DNA of 27,740 bases. It comes from a virus. Each line of letters begins with the position of its first letter. Positions within the stretch are counted from its first letter, which is position 1. Under the pieces are notes generated by a model, which was not told the origin of the DNA, did not search any database, and saw only the letters and a list, made by a program, of their open reading frames with translations. The translations under genes were made by a program, and so were the position numbers. Location of the stretch: the IMG/VR virus record IMGVR_UViG_3300021960_007377, positions 1 to 27,740 of that record; one strand, given 5' to 3'. Below, one piece after another: positions 15,232 to 24,480 of this stretch.

Positions 15232-15239
15232 TATTTATA
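15232..15239 (+). promoter_or_regulatory. TATTTATA element before the tape measure gene
   Basis: An exact TATTTATA 14 bases before the ATG at 15254 and immediately after the terminator at 15209-15230. The terminator-promoter adjacency is good circumstantial evidence for a new transcript here. Confidence 0.5.
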
Positions 15240-15253
15240 ATATATACTAAAAT

Positions 15254-18094
15254 ATGGCTAAGCAACCAGGAGAAGATTTTGATTTAGAAGGAGCTAAAGA
15301 TTACAGTAGATCTATGGATGAACTTGCTGCTAAAGCAGGTAGTTTAGAAAATGATTTTCGTAACATATCCGATTTTGTAAACAAAGCTAATAAATCTATA
15401 CAAGATTCTAGCATCAACACTGGCAAATTACGCAATTTGACTTCTAGTGTTGCTAGAAGCTTTAGTCAATATGCGGAATTATTAGAAAAAGCTAAATCAA
15501 CAGGTAAGTCTTCTAACAAAATACAGGAACTAGGTAATAAAGTTTCTAGACAAGCTGCAGAAATAGCAGAACTTCAGAGCAGAGCTGCGTTGGAATATAA
15601 CAAAGCATTACAAAGTAGAAGAGAAATAGAAGAGAAGTTAGCCAATGCCACAGGGGACCAAGCAAAAAATTTGCAGGGTCAATTAAAACAGGCTATCAAA
15701 ATAGAGAAAAACGCTAAAAACTTAAGTAGCGGTCTAAATGACGCAGCTTTTGAAGCACAAAGATTTAGAGATGCTGTTAAAGAAGCTGCTGAAGCATCTG
15801 CAGAGGCTAGTAAAAGCGTACAAATTATGGCAGGTATTGCAGATTTATTTGAAACCCTAGGTGTAGGTAAACTTGCTCCCGAATTTCGAAAAGCTGCTGA
15901 TGCTATAAAAAAAGCCAAACTTGAAGGCAAAGGATTTGTAAAATCGTTAAGTGCAGGTTTAGGAGAACTTGCTAAAGGGTTTAGTAAACTATCTTTAGTG
16001 TTTCTAATCTCTCAACTAAAAAAGTTTGACACAAGCTTATCAGGTATAGCTAACAATCTTAACGTTTCTAGAGAAGTTGCTTTGCGGTTAAACGATGAAA
16101 TGATTAACCTCTCTAAAAATAGTAAAGGAGTGTTAATCAACTCATACGAACTTAATCAAGCTCTTACATCAATAAACGATTTATTAGGTACTGTAGGTAC
16201 ACAATTTGGCAATTCTGCAGAATTTAGTAATGCTTTACTTAAGACAAATGTAATTCTTACCAAAAGACTAGGACTAACTAACCTAGAAGCAGCTGGATTA
16301 TCACAATACTTAATTGCAGCAAATGCTAACGCTGAAAAACTTACTGGGCAAGTAGGTCAATTTAATGCTGAAAATTTTGTACAAAGTTTAGCAGGTGCAG
16401 TTAAAGTTTTAAATGTAGCAGAAGAAACAGCCATAGACTTTAAAGATGTACTTAAAGACATTACAACATCAAGTGCCGCTACACTTGTAAATGCAGAAAA
16501 ATTCCCTGGAGGTATAAGACAAGCTGCTATAAATGCAAGAAAATTTGGATTTAGTTTATCTCAGGTTGAAAAAACAGCACAAGGATTATTAAATTTTGAA
16601 CAATCTATTGGCTCAGAATTAGAAGCAGAACTACTCATAGGAAGAAATCTTAATTTAGAACAAGCTCGTTTAGCAGCTCTCAAAGGAGATACAGCCAAAC
16701 TAGCAGAAGAATTAAATAAAAATGTAGGTACATTTGCTGACTATCAAAATTATAACGTAATACAACAACAGGCATTAGCAGATGCTGTTGGTATGACTAC
16801 TGATGAGTTAGCTAAAACATTAATGCAACAAGAAGCATTAGGTAACGTTACCAACTCGTTTAAAGAAAGTATAGCAGGATTAAATGCAAATGAATTAGCT
16901 GCGTACACTGAAGCAATAAAAAATAACACCTCTTTAACTGCTGCTGAAAAAGAGAGGTTGTTAAATCTTGAAGCAAGAGGTGCTACTTTAGAAGATCAAA
17001 TCAAAAAAGAATTAGCATTAATTGCTAGTTTAAAAGAACAAGCCTCACAAACAACAGATCAAGTAAAAAAACAAGAACTGTTAGATAAAGCAGCTAAATT
17101 AAGAGCAAGTTTAGATAATTCACAAGGTGCAGCTCAACTAGCAATCCAACAAGAAAATTTATCTAATCAGGAAAAAATACAAAGAGCAATGTTAAAAGTT
17201 GCTGAAGCTGTAGATAGAATATTCTCTCGTACCGGTTTTATGGAGGGGTTAGATAAAGCAGTTGATGGATTTATTAAACTAGCTAACATTGCCGACAGTA
17301 TTGCAACAGGTGTTATTGCTATCACTGGAGCTTTTGCAAAAATGAGATTAAGAAAAGTTTTTGTAGAAGGATTTAAGTCTATAGGTAGTATAATAGACAA
17401 AATAAAAAGCTTCTTTTCCGGTCCAAGCATATCAAATGTAGTGGAAGGCGGTGTAAAAGAAGGTACCAAAGACTTTGCAAAATCTGCAGGTTCACAAGCT
17501 GCTAAAGCAGGGGGAAAGACAGTTACAAAGGCAGCAGGAGAAACCGTTATCAAACAAGCAATAAAAACAGGAGCAGTTGCTGCTGCAAAGCAGTCTAGTA
17601 GTGCAGTTACAAAATCACTACTTAAAAAAATTCCTGTTATAGGTGCTTTAGCGTCTATACCATTTGCAATGTACAGAGCTAATAAAGGAGACTGGACAGG
17701 AGCTGGAATGGAAGTTCTATCAGGGTTAGTTTCAACAATACCTGGAGTAGGTACTGCCGGTTCGGTAGCTATTGATGCTGCACTGTTTGCAAAAGATATT
17801 AACAATGCAATAAAAACTCCTGAACCAACCAGTCAGGAACAAGGAATTGTACCTAATGAACTTAAAACCAAAGAGGATACTAAAATCACAGGTAATAGTT
17901 TAGATGTAGAAGATTTTACTATACGTTCTAACCCTAAAGATACCTTAGTGATGGCCGGTGGCACTAAATTTGGTGAAGAAACTAACGAACTGTTAAAAGA
18001 GTTAATACAGGCAGTAAGAAGTGGGGGAGATGTATTCCTTGACGGTAATAAGGTAGGTAATAGTTTAATGCTTGCTACCAGTAAAACAACATAA
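15254..18094 (+). CDS. Tail length tape measure protein
   Basis: A 946-residue protein, the longest in the window. It has the tape measure build: an Ala/Lys/Glu-rich helical, coiled-coil-like N-terminal region (about 1-250); repeated helical segments to about 660; then Ala/Gly/Val-rich hydrophobic stretches (VIGALASIPFAMYR and ATGVIAITGAFAKM) that could cross a membrane or line the tube. A short C-terminal domain ends with VFLDGNKVG (927-935), a beta motif common at tape measure C-termini. Position after the gp26-like assembly genes and before the tube cap fits T4 gp29, although it is much longer than T4 gp29 (590 residues). The protein would set tail length and sit inside the tube. The long antisense frame inside it is a composition artefact. 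Confidence 0.8.
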   Translation: MAKQPGEDFDLEGAKDYSRSMDELAAKAGSLENDFRNISDFVNKANKSIQDSSINTGKLRNLTSSVARSFSQYAELLEKAKSTGKSSNKIQELGNKVSRQAAEIAELQSRAALEYNKALQSRREIEEKLANATGDQAKNLQGQLKQAIKIEKNAKNLSSGLNDAAFEAQRFRDAVKEAAEASAEASKSVQIMAGIADLFETLGVGKLAPEFRKAADAIKKAKLEGKGFVKSLSAGLGELAKGFSKLSLVFLISQLKKFDTSLSGIANNLNVSREVALRLNDEMINLSKNSKGVLINSYELNQALTSINDLLGTVGTQFGNSAEFSNALLKTNVILTKRLGLTNLEAAGLSQYLIAANANAEKLTGQVGQFNAENFVQSLAGAVKVLNVAEETAIDFKDVLKDITTSSAATLVNAEKFPGGIRQAAINARKFGFSLSQVEKTAQGLLNFEQSIGSELEAELLIGRNLNLEQARLAALKGDTAKLAEELNKNVGTFADYQNYNVIQQQALADAVGMTTDELAKTLMQQEALGNVTNSFKESIAGLNANELAAYTEAIKNNTSLTAAEKERLLNLEARGATLEDQIKKELALIASLKEQASQTTDQVKKQELLDKAAKLRASLDNSQGAAQLAIQQENLSNQEKIQRAMLKVAEAVDRIFSRTGFMEGLDKAVDGFIKLANIADSIATGVIAITGAFAKMRLRKVFVEGFKSIGSIIDKIKSFFSGPSISNVVEGGVKEGTKDFAKSAGSQAAKAGGKTVTKAAGETVIKQAIKTGAVAAAKQSSSAVTKSLLKKIPVIGALASIPFAMYRANKGDWTGAGMEVLSGLVSTIPGVGTAGSVAIDAALFAKDINNAIKTPEPTSQEQGIVPNELKTKEDTKITGNSLDVEDFTIRSNPKDTLVMAGGTKFGEETNELLKELIQAVRSGGDVFLDGNKVGNSLMLATSKTT

Positions 18095-18097
18095 CAC

Positions 18098-18105
18098 TAT
18101 TTATA
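18098..18105 (+). promoter_or_regulatory. TATTTATA element before the small gene after the tape measure
   Basis: An exact TATTTATA 14 bases before the ATG at 18120 and only 3 bases after the tape measure stop. The spacing to the start codon is identical to that at the tape measure gene. Confidence 0.45.
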
Positions 18106-18119
18106 TAAAAAAGATAATC

Positions 18120-18341
18120 ATGGGAATCAAAAAATCATTCGAAACAAAACCTTCTGGGTTAAGTGCAGGAGTTAATCCTAAAAAAACATCTGCTCAAGTA
18201 TTTGAAGCAGAGTTTGGTAAAAGAACTGGTTTACACATTGACAAAAAAGGAAATCATTTAGATCACGTTACAACAACTAACGGAACTTCTGCATACAGTC
18301 CTTTTTCAAGCGGAACCAGATACCGTAATCCAGAAGGATAA
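18120..18341 (+). CDS. Small protein between tape measure and tube cap genes, function unknown
   Basis: A 73-residue basic protein. I chose the ATG at 18120 rather than one at 18072, which would overlap the tape measure gene and place the TATTTATA element inside the coding region. The residues are Gly, Ser, Thr and Lys-rich, with FEAEFGKRTGLHIDKKGNHLDH in two halves (about 28-48) and a C-terminal SPFSSGTRYRNPEG. I recognise no family. Given its position it may be a small tail or baseplate component, but that rests on context alone. Confidence 0.6.
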   Translation: MGIKKSFETKPSGLSAGVNPKKTSAQVFEAEFGKRTGLHIDKKGNHLDHVTTTNGTSAYSPFSSGTRYRNPEG

Positions 18342-18356
18342 TTTTAACCTACATTC

Positions 18357-20084
18357 ATGGCTGATAACTCCAAAGTACCATTTGGACCTAAACTACCTCT
18401 TCAAGATAGAAGGCCTATTATGACTGTTGATAATCCACTGTTTCCTACATATGGATTATTAAGAGAATACATAGATAGAGTTCAGTCAAATAACCCTTCT
18501 GACCTAGTTGAATCATCTGCACAAATTAAACAAAGGTTTAATCCTGAAACTTTAATCGAAAAAAACTCAGAACTTAGATCTTTAACTTACGAAGAATTTG
18601 GAGGTGAAAAACCACTTGTACATAAAAAGATACCATCTTACACAGAAAACGGTCCATCTAAAAATCAAGTAACTGCAAGAGTAGACGATTTAGTCAGAAT
18701 AACTAAACTATTAACAAAACCAGCAGGTTTAAAATTTGCTGCCAATCAAGCAGCACTACAGTCTGGAGGGTTAATAAAATTAGTAGACAATGTAAAAAAA
18801 GTCAAAAGAACTTCAAAAGGTAAAAGTTTAGTAGGAGCTATTTTGCAAACAGCCGGTCAAACTATTTTAGGTACTGCTAAAATAATAGGTAGTACATTAG
18901 CTCAAATTCCGGTTAACGGTACAGGTACCCAATTTATAAGAGGATTTAACCCTAAAAGATACATAGGTGGAGGAGGTTTTGATCTATTTGGTTTTTCTGT
19001 AGGAAATAGTGATAACATAAGAGTACAATCTGATTTAGAAACACGTTTGAGCCAATATGGTACTCACACCTCAGATTATAACAAAAATCGTCTTTCCATA
19101 CAAAATAACTCTAACGTACAATACAATGGTGGTAAACCGTACTTTAACACCAATGATTCTGGAGGCCCTGTAACTAATCTAGTAAGTGAAGAAACAGGTC
19201 TTGCCCAATATTCTCCTAATACGAAAACTTCTACTGGTAGACTTGGTAATACTCCCAGTACACCGGTACGTACAACATTAGATCGTGAAAAAACTAATAC
19301 GGAGAATCAAAAAAAAATAGGTGAATCTATTGCAAATCAGGTAATAAACCCTCAAGACACACCAGAAAAATATAGTGAACAAAGTGATGTCAAGTCAAAC
19401 ATATTGCACGTTAGATTAAGAAGTGGCAACCAAAGTAGAGTTAAGACTGCAGACGAATTAAAAGATAAAACCATATCAGTTGAACCTGATGAATTAAATA
19501 AATTAGGTGATTTAACAGAAAGTATTTTAGATGCATCAAATCAACCTAAGGATATAATACCATTTGAGTTTAATGTTATTTCTACTGGTAAGTATTTATA
19601 TTTTAGAGCTCATTTAGAAAATTTATCAGATAACTTTACAGGTAGGTGGAATAGTACCAAATACATAGGTAGAGCTGAAGATTTTTATACCTACGATGGT
19701 TTTGATAGAGATATTTCATTTGGATTTAAGGTAGCTGCTTTTTCTAGAGCAGAGTTGTCTCCTTTGTATAAAAAGCTTAACTTATTAGCTAATTCAACTG
19801 CTCCTGTATATGGAGATAATGGAGAGTTTATGAGAGGTACTTTAACCAGAATAACTATAGGAGATTATTTACAAAATCAAGCTGGGTACATAGGTGGTGT
19901 AGGTTTTAACTGGAGTAACAACTACCCTTGGGAGATAAACCTAGAAGAAAAAGATGATATACCCAGAGTACCCCATGTTTTAGATGTTAGTATTAATTTT
20001 AAACCAATACACGACTTTAATATAAGAGCAAGTCAAGATCCTACACAACGTGCATTCTTTGCAAAAGGAACTTGGTACCAATAA
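18357..20084 (+). CDS. 48: Baseplate tail tube cap protein (T4 gp48-like)
   Basis: A 575-residue structural protein. The N-terminal 380 residues are variable, with a Gly/Ala hydrophobic stretch (GAILQTAGQTILG) and a Gln/Asn/Thr-rich linker. The C-terminal domain (about 395-565) looks conserved: DIIPFEFNVIS, YLYFRAHLENLSDNFTGRW, YIGRAEDFYTYDGFDR, ISFGFKVAAFSR and a final VLDVSINFKPIHDF. This resembles the tube-like domain of T4 gp48/gp54 proteins that cap the baseplate hub and initiate the tail tube. Order after the tape measure and before the gp53-like gene supports it. It is longer than T4 gp48 (364 residues). gp54 is the main alternative. Confidence 0.68.
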   Translation: MADNSKVPFGPKLPLQDRRPIMTVDNPLFPTYGLLREYIDRVQSNNPSDLVESSAQIKQRFNPETLIEKNSELRSLTYEEFGGEKPLVHKKIPSYTENGPSKNQVTARVDDLVRITKLLTKPAGLKFAANQAALQSGGLIKLVDNVKKVKRTSKGKSLVGAILQTAGQTILGTAKIIGSTLAQIPVNGTGTQFIRGFNPKRYIGGGGFDLFGFSVGNSDNIRVQSDLETRLSQYGTHTSDYNKNRLSIQNNSNVQYNGGKPYFNTNDSGGPVTNLVSEETGLAQYSPNTKTSTGRLGNTPSTPVRTTLDREKTNTENQKKIGESIANQVINPQDTPEKYSEQSDVKSNILHVRLRSGNQSRVKTADELKDKTISVEPDELNKLGDLTESILDASNQPKDIIPFEFNVISTGKYLYFRAHLENLSDNFTGRWNSTKYIGRAEDFYTYDGFDRDISFGFKVAAFSRAELSPLYKKLNLLANSTAPVYGDNGEFMRGTLTRITIGDYLQNQAGYIGGVGFNWSNNYPWEINLEEKDDIPRVPHVLDVSINFKPIHDFNIRASQDPTQRAFFAKGTWYQ

Positions 20085-20085
20085 T

Positions 20086-20391
20086 ATGCCAGATAGATAT
20101 AGAAATATACAAGAATTAAGAACTACATCAGGTAGAAGGTATTTAAAAAATGCTATTTACCCCGATATTCCTGTATCAGAAAATGACACATATATTATGA
20201 CCACAGGTGGTGATAGGTACGATACACTTGCACAACAATTTTATGGAGATAGTTCTCTTTGGTGGGTTATAGCTACAGCAAACACTTCTAAAACCGATGG
20301 TTTGATAGTGGAGCAAGGTGTTCAGTTAAGAATCCCATTTGATGGTCTAGCAGCACTATCTCAGTTTGAGGAACTTAACAGAAATATGTAA
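20086..20391 (+). CDS. 53: Baseplate wedge gp53-like protein with LysM-type domain
   Basis: A 101-residue protein. The ATG at 20086 is chosen because it follows the previous stop by one base; an earlier in-frame ATG at 20050 would overlap the tube cap gene by 35 bases. Residues 1-25 (RYRNIQELRTTSGRRYL) resemble gp53-type N-termini. Residues 45-86 have the LysM plan used in tail proteins: GDRYDTLAQQFYGDSSLWWVIATAN in two halves, then GVQLRIP. In T4, gp53 joins neighbouring baseplate wedges. It overlaps the next gene by one base (TAATG). The LysM-like fold is convincing; the exact gp53 role is by position and length. Confidence 0.72.
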   Translation: MPDRYRNIQELRTTSGRRYLKNAIYPDIPVSENDTYIMTTGGDRYDTLAQQFYGDSSLWWVIATANTSKTDGLIVEQGVQLRIPFDGLAALSQFEELNRNM

Positions 20392-22586
20392 TGGCTAAAG
20401 AAACTATTGGTTCCCCAGTATCGGATAAACTACACAATCAAATTAAGGTTAGACAAGACATCTTAGGTAATGATGTTAAATCACCTGCTGAAATTTCCTA
20501 TTTAAATAGTTCAACTGCATGGGTTAAGTTAAGATCAAGTGTTAACAGCATTAGTATAGAACAAGCTCAACAAATCGCAAGAGGAGAAAAAACAAGAGAA
20601 GAAATAAAAGGTTCATCTACAGCTGCTAACAACTTCATACTAACCGGAGGGTTATTAACAGAAGAAGGTGGCCGCTACGGTATTAACTATAAACCCGGTA
20701 CACAACCTGTAAAGTTTAACCAAAATACAGGTGAAGGAGAAGTAGCTAGTAAATCAGCATATAGTAACTACAGTAGTATGGGTATCCGACCTATGCCAGG
20801 TATAACTAGTTTAAAAGTTACTTCAAAAAATACATACGGTACTCTACAAGAAGCTTCCGTTGATTTTTCACTTTTTTCTAAAGAAGATTTAGAAATAGCA
20901 GAATTACTTTACTTTAGACCAGGTTACACCGCATTATTGGAATGGGGACATTCTCTGTACTATTCCAACGACCGTAAATTACAATACGTAAATGACAGTT
21001 ACACAGTTTCAAATAAATTTTTCTTTGCTCACAAAACATCAGATGAAATAGATAGTGAAATTGACAGATTAAAGTCGAATAGCGATGGTAACTATGAAGG
21101 GTTATTTGGGTACGTAACAAATTTTAACTGGAGTTTTAGAAATGATGGTGGATACGACTGTTCAGTAAAAATAATTTCTAGAGGTGTAATTTTAGAATCC
21201 TTAAAAGTTGGTAAGACCTATAGTGCAACACAAAATAAGAAAGTTGAAAACGATGATACTACAGTTTTCAAAAATGATGTCAAAAGTATATACCATACAA
21301 TATTCGAAAGAATAGAGGCTAACAAAGACGACAATAAAACTAGTGCGGATATTAAATCTATTTTAGATAGGTATGGTTTAGAAAAAATTTCTTCAAAATT
21401 AGAATTTAATACGTACTCTATACCATTCACATCAGAAGAACCAGGTTGGTTTGACTTTGGTTCAGATGTTAATAACCTATCCTACATCTCATTAAGAGGG
21501 TTCTTATCTATTTTTAATAATTTTAACAGTATTTTTAACACCGCAGTAGAAAATCCTAAACCAGAGATTAGTTTTGATTTAGAAGCTGAGGATAAATTCT
21601 TAACTTTTAATAAACATTTTAGCATACACCCAGTAATTGCACTAACACCTAAGGTACCAGGAGTTTCTGAGTTAAGTATAACAAATAGGGGGTTACACCA
21701 AACAGTTCAAACAGATAGCAACCCTAATGATGAAATTTTAAATATTTTAGTTTCAACTTACTTTTTAAAAAATGCATTAAATAGAGTTATTGATGGACCA
21801 CAAGAAGAAGGTGTCGGTATATTTGATGTTATTAGATATGTTTTATCTAGCATTAACGACGCGTTCGGAGGTATAAACCAATTAGATATCGTAAACTACC
21901 CAGAGCAACCTTCTTTATACAGGGTTGTTGATAGAAGTGGGGTAGGTATGGCTAAAAAACCTAAAACAATTAATGTTACAGGTAAAAGTTCAACTATCAC
22001 TAATTTATCAATAACTAGTGAAATAAGTAATAGGACAGCTGCTCAAATATCTATTGCCGCACAAGGTAACACTGGAACATATTCAGAAAATTTAGATAAC
22101 CTTCTATCATGGAATAGAGGGGCAATAGATAGACACATAGTAGTAAAAAATGAAAATAAACAAAAGACTGCCACTAAAGTTATTATAGACCCTTTAAGAG
22201 ATCCAGATACAGGTGAAGATTCTGAAATTTATATAAAATTCAAAGAAGCTTATAAACAATTTAACAGTAGTGATGATTCTCCTTTAGTATTTATCGAATC
22301 AGAATGGAGTAACTTAAAAATTGAAGGAACATCTTTAATGAATAGATTACTACGTGCTTCAGAATCTAGCAAAACATCCCAAGCAAAACCTATACCTGTT
22401 GTACTTTCACTACAAATGCAAGGTTTAGGAGGATTCAAAGTAGGTTCTGTATTTAAAGTAAACAAACTTGTTCTACCAGATCGATATGATGGGTTTGGCT
22501 TTATTATAACAGGAGTAGAACACAGTGTTTCTGCTGATAATAAATGGTTAACATCTTTAAGAACTCAATTTTTTCAAATAGAATAA
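20391..22586 (+). CDS. Baseplate hub-like structural protein
   Basis: A 731-residue protein. A conserved-looking block, MGIRPMPGITSLKV then ASVDFSLFSKEDLEIAELLYF and PGYTALLEWGHSLYY (about 130-203), matches a pattern I associate with baseplate proteins of large marine phages. The C-terminus GFIITGVEHSVS and WLTSLRTQFFQIE resembles the beta-barrel end of gp27/gpD-type hub proteins, which hold the spike under the tail tube. No lysozyme domain is visible. It lies between the gp53-like gene and an uncharacterised tail gene, joined to both by TAATG overlaps. Hub is the most likely role; a large wedge component is an alternative. Confidence 0.55.
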   Translation: MAKETIGSPVSDKLHNQIKVRQDILGNDVKSPAEISYLNSSTAWVKLRSSVNSISIEQAQQIARGEKTREEIKGSSTAANNFILTGGLLTEEGGRYGINYKPGTQPVKFNQNTGEGEVASKSAYSNYSSMGIRPMPGITSLKVTSKNTYGTLQEASVDFSLFSKEDLEIAELLYFRPGYTALLEWGHSLYYSNDRKLQYVNDSYTVSNKFFFAHKTSDEIDSEIDRLKSNSDGNYEGLFGYVTNFNWSFRNDGGYDCSVKIISRGVILESLKVGKTYSATQNKKVENDDTTVFKNDVKSIYHTIFERIEANKDDNKTSADIKSILDRYGLEKISSKLEFNTYSIPFTSEEPGWFDFGSDVNNLSYISLRGFLSIFNNFNSIFNTAVENPKPEISFDLEAEDKFLTFNKHFSIHPVIALTPKVPGVSELSITNRGLHQTVQTDSNPNDEILNILVSTYFLKNALNRVIDGPQEEGVGIFDVIRYVLSSINDAFGGINQLDIVNYPEQPSLYRVVDRSGVGMAKKPKTINVTGKSSTITNLSITSEISNRTAAQISIAAQGNTGTYSENLDNLLSWNRGAIDRHIVVKNENKQKTATKVIIDPLRDPDTGEDSEIYIKFKEAYKQFNSSDDSPLVFIESEWSNLKIEGTSLMNRLLRASESSKTSQAKPIPVVLSLQMQGLGGFKVGSVFKVNKLVLPDRYDGFGFIITGVEHSVSADNKWLTSLRTQFFQIE

Positions 22587-23110
22587 TGTATTTACCAAAA
22601 TTTAGACAGATAGTAGGGGGAAAAATTCCCGGCAAGTTAATAGACCCTAAAACAGGTTTAAACTACCTTGGTGCGTTTGTTCAAGATTTTAAAGGTAATT
22701 TTTTCAAAGGAGATAGCATTACTTCTAAATCAAAACCACTAGAATTTATACCTGATGAAGAAATTGCTAAACAGGCATTAGGTTTTGAAAACATATACGT
22801 ATCCCCTAGTAGTGATGATGTTAGAAATGGGTACATGTTTCGTTATTTTGTTAAAGACTTAAGATCTGGTAAAATTGTAGAAGTTGATAAAGAGGTGTAT
22901 AGTGCTCAAAGAAAACAAAATAAACTGTATAGACGAACATTAAAAATACAGTGGTATATTGTTGGTAATTTTGAAGATGAAACTATCAATGGATACATAT
23001 ACCCAGGCATTAAATCAAAAAATTTGGATGTGATAGATCAAGCTGAAACTGCACTCCCTGGTATCACTGCCCAACACTTAAAAGATCCAGCACAGTTTGT
23101 TCGTAAGTAA
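22586..23110 (+). CDS. Putative tail/baseplate accessory protein, function unknown
   Basis: A 174-residue protein; the ATG at 22586 overlaps the hub-like gene's stop as TAATG, and a possible earlier ATG at 22544 is less likely. It begins with a YLPKFRQIVGG block, followed by GLNYLGAFVQDFKGNFFKGDS, here read as two halves, a tyrosine/glycine-rich pattern I have seen at the start of small proteins near marine phage baseplate genes. The middle holds basic residues and RRTLKIQWYIVG. No catalytic motif is seen. It is the last gene of the tail module, followed by an AT-rich inverted repeat. A structural or assembly role is inferred from location. Confidence 0.55.
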   Translation: MYLPKFRQIVGGKIPGKLIDPKTGLNYLGAFVQDFKGNFFKGDSITSKSKPLEFIPDEEIAKQALGFENIYVSPSSDDVRNGYMFRYFVKDLRSGKIVEVDKEVYSAQRKQNKLYRRTLKIQWYIVGNFEDETINGYIYPGIKSKNLDVIDQAETALPGITAQHLKDPAQFVRK

Positions 23111-23132
23111 TTTTATCTTATATTAGATAAAA
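23111..23132 (+). repeat. AT-only 8-bp inverted repeat between tail and replication modules
   Basis: TTTTATCT (23111-23118) is perfectly complementary to AGATAAAA (23125-23132), with a TATATT loop. It begins right after the tail gene stop. The A/T stem with flanking T and A runs could act as a weak bidirectional terminator, or as an operator for the following gene. CTTATATT, a string shared with other leaders, lies across its left arm and loop (23117-23124). Confidence 0.5.
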
Positions 23133-23143
23133 AGGTTGTATAA

Positions 23144-24469
23144 GTGTTTTATATTGTAGAGCAAGAAGACAAGCTTGAGGGCTTGGAAAGATTATCAAAA
23201 TTAGGGTTATATGTTGATGTAATATCATCTAACGATCTCTACCACCCTAAACTAACCTCTACTATTGCTGTTTATGTTAGACCTGTTAATTCTAAACACG
23301 GTTATATTATTCCAATCAACCACGATGAAGGTTTAAATGTATCAAAAGATCGTGTCTACCGTATTCTTTCGAAAGCAAGTAAACTATATACATTAGATAA
23401 AAAATACTTACTCTATCACTTTAATTTACAAGCTGCTATTGATTTATCTTTAGTCTATGCAATGACTAAATACGATAGATTAGAGTATTCTAAAGAGAAC
23501 GTAACATTAAACTATTTTTACAATAAGTTTAGAAACTTCCCAAAGATCAATCAGCTCATTCCTATATCTAAATTATACGAAAGCTGTGAAAAAGTATATG
23601 ATCAAGTTAAGGAAGTTATCGAATACGACATTCCGTCTGGTTTCGATTTTTATAACAAGACTGCAACTAATATATTTTACCTATTAGAACAGTCAGGGTT
23701 AGGAATATACTACGATAATTTTGTTAAGATGTTTAGTCCACGTGACCCTCTTTACAACATCGTTGATAACACAGTTTTAACATCTTATAATTTATACAAT
23801 GTCACATCTAGACCTACTAATGCTTTTAATAGCGTTAATTTCGCTGCTATTCCTAAAAGTGAGCAACACAGGAAATGTTTCCGTCCGAAAGGGGACTATT
23901 TTGTTGAGTTGGATTTTGACGGTTATCACTTGCGCTTACTTTGTGAGCAAATTGGTTATAACCTTGGAACAGACTCAGCACATAAGCAGTTAGCAAAACT
24001 TTATTTCGAAAAAGAAGAGATTACAGAAGAGGAATATAATGAAGCAAAACAAATTAACTTTCACGCAATTTATGGCAAAATCCCAGAGAAATGGGCATTC
24101 CTTGAAATATTTGACAAAATTGATCGATATATCCGAGAGCTTTGGAGACGATTTGAAAATGACGGAGAAGTCTTGGCACCGATTAGTGGAAAAACATTTA
24201 GCAAAGGATTAAAAGATATGCATCCTCAGAAATTGATGAATTATATTATGCAATCGCTTGAAACCTCAAGAAATATTCTTATATTAAAAGAAGTACTTAA
24301 CTACTTAAAAAACAAAAAAACAAAATTAGTTCTTTACACATACGATGCTTTACTGTTTGATTTTCACAAAGAGGATGGTAAAGAAACATTAGAAAAACTT
24401 AAAGAAATATTAGAATCTGATGGTAAATACCCAACAAAATTTAAATATTCCAAAGATCTTGTGTTATAG
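23144..24469 (+). CDS. Divergent family A DNA polymerase-like protein
   Basis: A 441-residue protein; GTG at 23144 directly follows an in-frame TAA, so it is the earliest possible start, and the next in-frame ATG would lose about 107 residues. Residues 1-110 look like a degenerate exonuclease-like domain (AVYVRPVN, GYIIPINHDEG). The polymerase fold is read from TSR (221-223), motif A VELDFDGYHLRLL (254-266; D257), motif B AKQINFHAIYG (301-311; K302, F306, Y310), and motif C LYTYDALLFDF (397-407; D401). Compared with E. coli Pol I, the motif A Glu is His262, the motif B Arg is Tyr298, and the HDE of motif C is Y-D-A. It may be the replicative enzyme or an accessory one. Confidence 0.75.
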   Translation: MFYIVEQEDKLEGLERLSKLGLYVDVISSNDLYHPKLTSTIAVYVRPVNSKHGYIIPINHDEGLNVSKDRVYRILSKASKLYTLDKKYLLYHFNLQAAIDLSLVYAMTKYDRLEYSKENVTLNYFYNKFRNFPKINQLIPISKLYESCEKVYDQVKEVIEYDIPSGFDFYNKTATNIFYLLEQSGLGIYYDNFVKMFSPRDPLYNIVDNTVLTSYNLYNVTSRPTNAFNSVNFAAIPKSEQHRKCFRPKGDYFVELDFDGYHLRLLCEQIGYNLGTDSAHKQLAKLYFEKEEITEEEYNEAKQINFHAIYGKIPEKWAFLEIFDKIDRYIRELWRRFENDGEVLAPISGKTFSKGLKDMHPQKLMNYIMQSLETSRNILILKEVLNYLKNKKTKLVLYTYDALLFDFHKEDGKETLEKLKEILESDGKYPTKFKYSKDLVL

Positions 24470-24480
24470 AACGTAAAAGA

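Noticed and set aside
17167-17805. Long antisense open frame of 212 codons inside the tape measure gene
   Set aside because: It mirrors an Ala/Lys-rich coding region, has no recognisable domain and no leader, and the sense gene is well supported. It is a composition artefact.
18072-18119. Earlier ATG for the small gene after the tape measure
   Set aside because: It would overlap the tape measure gene and put the TATTTATA element inside the coding region; the ATG at 18120 has the same element-to-start spacing as the tape measure gene.
20050-20085. Earlier ATG for the gp53-like gene
   Set aside because: It lies within the end of the tube cap gene, and the extra 12 residues do not belong to the gp53/LysM pattern; the ATG at 20086 follows the stop directly.
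23799-23993. Small plus-strand frame within the polymerase-like gene
   Set aside because: It is an alternate frame over the conserved TSR and motif A region, with no start signal or homology visible.
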